Below are positions 61,778 through 64,000 of a DNA stretch of 64,000 bases, one piece after another. Position 1 is the first letter of the stretch; each line of letters begins with the position of its first letter. Origin of the DNA: Warburgia ugandensis (lineage: Eukaryota; Streptophyta; Magnoliopsida; Canellales; Canellaceae); the NCBI GenBank assembly GCA_035236585.1, contig CP141138.1, forward strand, positions 26,175,437 through 26,239,436, in the 5' to 3' direction. The notes below the pieces were generated by a model. The model was not told where the DNA came from, searched no databases, and worked only from the letters and a program-made list of their open reading frames with translations. A program made the translations under genes and the position numbers.

Positions 61778-62760
61778 AAAGTATTAGCAACTTGAAGATT
61801 GGCTTGAGATATGATCTTGGATTGCTTGCTTGATAATTCTTCTTTTTAGCTTCTTCTCTCATTAGATCTTCAAAATGAGCTTAATTTATAATTTTTAATC
61901 CAAAATAACCATTAGATCTAACATTCTAGCATTAGAGTTAAAATAGATCCATTGAGCACTTTAAATAACAAAACTAGAAAACAATTGGCACTTAATGTTG
62001 ACAATTTGATCAATTGAGTACCTCACAGTTAGTTGATATGCAAATTTGCACAGGATTTCACTTAATTAACTAACTAGTTTGTTTCGTTAGTCAGTTGAGC
62101 TAAAGCCCATAAGTTTTAACCCATTTTGGCTAATCTCAAGAAACAGTTAGAGGTATTCCTTCAATCAATTAGTTTGAACCCCAACTATCAAAGCAAAGTT
62201 GTTCCTTTTCTTTTTAGTTGGTTGATAATGATAAAGGCTAGTTGACTTCATTTCAGGTGAAGTCCTCTTCTACTTCAATTTCAAATCTTCATCAGTTGGT
62301 TGATTTAGTTCCACTGATCGACTAAAGTTGCCATTAATGTTTGAGTATCTCATTACACTTTGTGCAATTAGTTGGTTAGTATGTTGACTTACTAATTTCT
62401 TACTAAGTTGATTCTTTCTTTGAGTTATGTAGATTTAGTTAGTTGAAAGATTGCTTGTTGATCTACTAGTGGTACTTGAAGCAATTTTTAGTTACAGATT
62501 CCATTGGCTAGTTGGATGTTCTTGAACTTCATCAATTTTCTTATGTTATGAAGTCTCAACTAATTAGTCTATGAATTAGACTGGTTGGAAGTCTTTAAAC
62601 ACATGAAAATTATTATGTTCATGAGATTGAGATGAGTTCATTTGCACTATTCTAAATGTCGTGTTGAAGTCATGAGCTATTGTACTTGCATACACACAAA
62701 CAAGATTAGATCAACATGATTAATGTTTTGCTATCATCAAAACAAAAAGGGTTTGGGCTA
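60380..62760 (+). repeat. Two related LTR-like blocks
   Basis: Blocks starting near 60380 ('aggggggtgaattaggccc') and 61310 ('aggcccaataggggg') both end with 'gatgttttgttatcatcaaa'-like sequence (about 60965 and 62725). Between these, 'agttgacta'-type motifs recur. They look like two copies of one copia-type LTR in direct orientation. No internal coding was recognised. The open frames at 61209-61460 and 61644-61862 are not genes. Confidence 0.4.
61709..61775. repeat. (TC)n microsatellite
   Basis: About 33 perfect dinucleotide copies. The Arg/Glu repeat in an opposite-strand open frame is only its translation. Confidence 0.97.
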
Positions 62761-64000
62761 ATATATTTATTGTTATCTCAAAGGTGAAATGACATAGGGG
62801 TAGAGCTTTGTCTTTGTTATTACAATCCCACATGTGATCAATGATCAGCTGAGCAAAGTTGATTTTCTTTCCTTTTTAGATCAAGTGAATCAAATGATTT
62901 CCAAGATGCTAGCTTAAGTTGGATCTCTAATTTTTGGAAGCAAAATTTTGCATGTATGTAAGTGGAGTAGCCTTTTTCTAAGCACAAATAGGTAAACTTA
63001 ATTTGAGCTCATTCATTCACATTTACTTGATCCGATATGGTTTAATATTCCTTCATCTTATTAATAGCTAATTTGAAGTGTTCCTATTTTTTCATTCCTT
63101 CATAAGGAATTCTTATATGTTGTTTTAGCACTTGTGCTTTGAGAAAAATATTCTTTCTAACAACATAAGTGACAAGAGAATCATGGAAATATTCTCCATG
63201 TTAGAGTAAAATACTCTAATGAGGTTCTAAAAAATAACTCCTTCCATGTCAAAGAGTTCATCAACATTCAACCTTTGGAATCAATACTCCAAACATATCA
63301 TGCTCTAGTCTATGAAAGAGAAAAAAACATATGAAAATTTCTAGGCAGAACAATCCTTTCATAGAACATCTTGTCTACAAAATTAGTGAGGCATGATGTG
63401 TTTGCCAACCACCAATCTTACGTGTATATCTCCTCATCTTGTTTCACAACCCAAAAAATTTAATTTACCTTTGAATCATTAATTTCTTCTTCAACACATC
63501 ATTTTGATCCATTTTAACATCATCCCATGAAATTTCTTTGTCAGCAACCTTCTTTCTTCTCTACTTGAATGTAGTCCTTAATCTTGATAATTGTCATCCT
63601 CAATGTTGATAACTACAATCACCCTCTTTTCCGTTTTATTTTGAAATGAACCTATCAACATTATTTTGCTTCTTCTTGTCTCAACCTTGGTGTAAATTTA
63701 TTCTAGGGCTTTAGGCTTTTTTATAGGATTTTGGGTGTCTTAAATGAATTTATGAAATGAATCCAAAGAAGGGCCTTATGGAAGTGATGAGTGATAAAAA
63801 AAGGATGACTTGGATAAGGGTGAAAATGAAGGGTCCAAAGCAATTAGGGATTGAGTTAACAAAATGATGCAAATGCAGATGAAAAACTAGTTTTTGACTT
63901 AATTTTGAGCATGGCAATTGACTATTGTTACTATATCCTAAAATTGGTAAAGTCATTCCCAAAGTAGTCATTTGAATTTGGGAAAATGGTTAGCTATTCT
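62761..64000. other. AT-rich intergenic DNA
   Basis: Nothing recognised. The minus-strand open frame at 63750-63971 has no known motif. Confidence 0.5.

Noticed and set aside
61644-61862. Arg/Glu-repeat protein
   Set aside because: Translation of the (TC)n microsatellite.

Overview
This window comes from a nuclear chromosome of a flowering plant. The evidence is two intron-containing WRKY transcription-factor genes, plant classes of transposon (Ty3/gypsy, Ty1/copia, CACTA, an RTE-type LINE, an Au-type SINE, TRIM-like LTRs), an AT-rich background and long microsatellites. The species cannot be named from the sequence alone. No bacterial, organellar or CRISPR features were seen.

Only two host genes can be supported, both on the + strand and both group IIa WRKY factors (the WRKY18/40/60 type). 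Gene 1 (19265-20583, three exons, 315 aa) has a WKKYGQK DNA-binding signature instead of WRKYGQK, an N-terminal DLNxxP motif, and no intron inside its WRKY domain. Gene 2 (47515-50473, four exons, 274 aa) has canonical WRKYGQK, keeps the group-IIa 'VQR' intron, lacks the N-terminal DLN segment but carries a C-terminal LDLTL motif. Its third intron holds a decayed RNase H (RVT_3-like) fragment. The two look like an old tandem pair now about 27 kb apart, with transposons filling the gap.

Layout. 1-3880: end of a gypsy LTR joined to the right end of a CACTA element. 4489-6323: a foldback element built of inverted arrays of ~165-bp units. 6920-13966: a minus-strand LTR retrotransposon with a GCACT target duplication, PBS, PPT and two LTRs carrying complementary deletions. 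13972-19264: mostly low-copy-looking DNA with an ACGT-element cluster near 15.4 kb, an Au-type SINE at 16.9 kb and W-boxes just before gene 1. 20867-21445: a copia tail close behind gene 1. 23994-32657: two long related gypsy LTRs in opposite orientation, one nested in the other, with a 5'-truncated RTE LINE. 32658-36635: AT-rich, with one solo TRIM-like LTR. 36636-43790: a three-level nest in which a copia element was split by a CACTA element (transposase and Ulp1-protease remnants), itself split by a GC-rich 2.2-kb inverted tandem array of TRIM-like units. 43791-50473: gene 2 and its upstream region, with two possible uORFs. 50474-64000: AT-rich DNA with eroded LTR fragments and microsatellites, and no recognisable gene.

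The best candidates for something unusual are the inverted TRIM array, whose outer ends are the same LTR terminus in opposite orientation with matching TTATA flanks, and the WRKY pair with its altered signature, single-intron loss and relocated repression motif.
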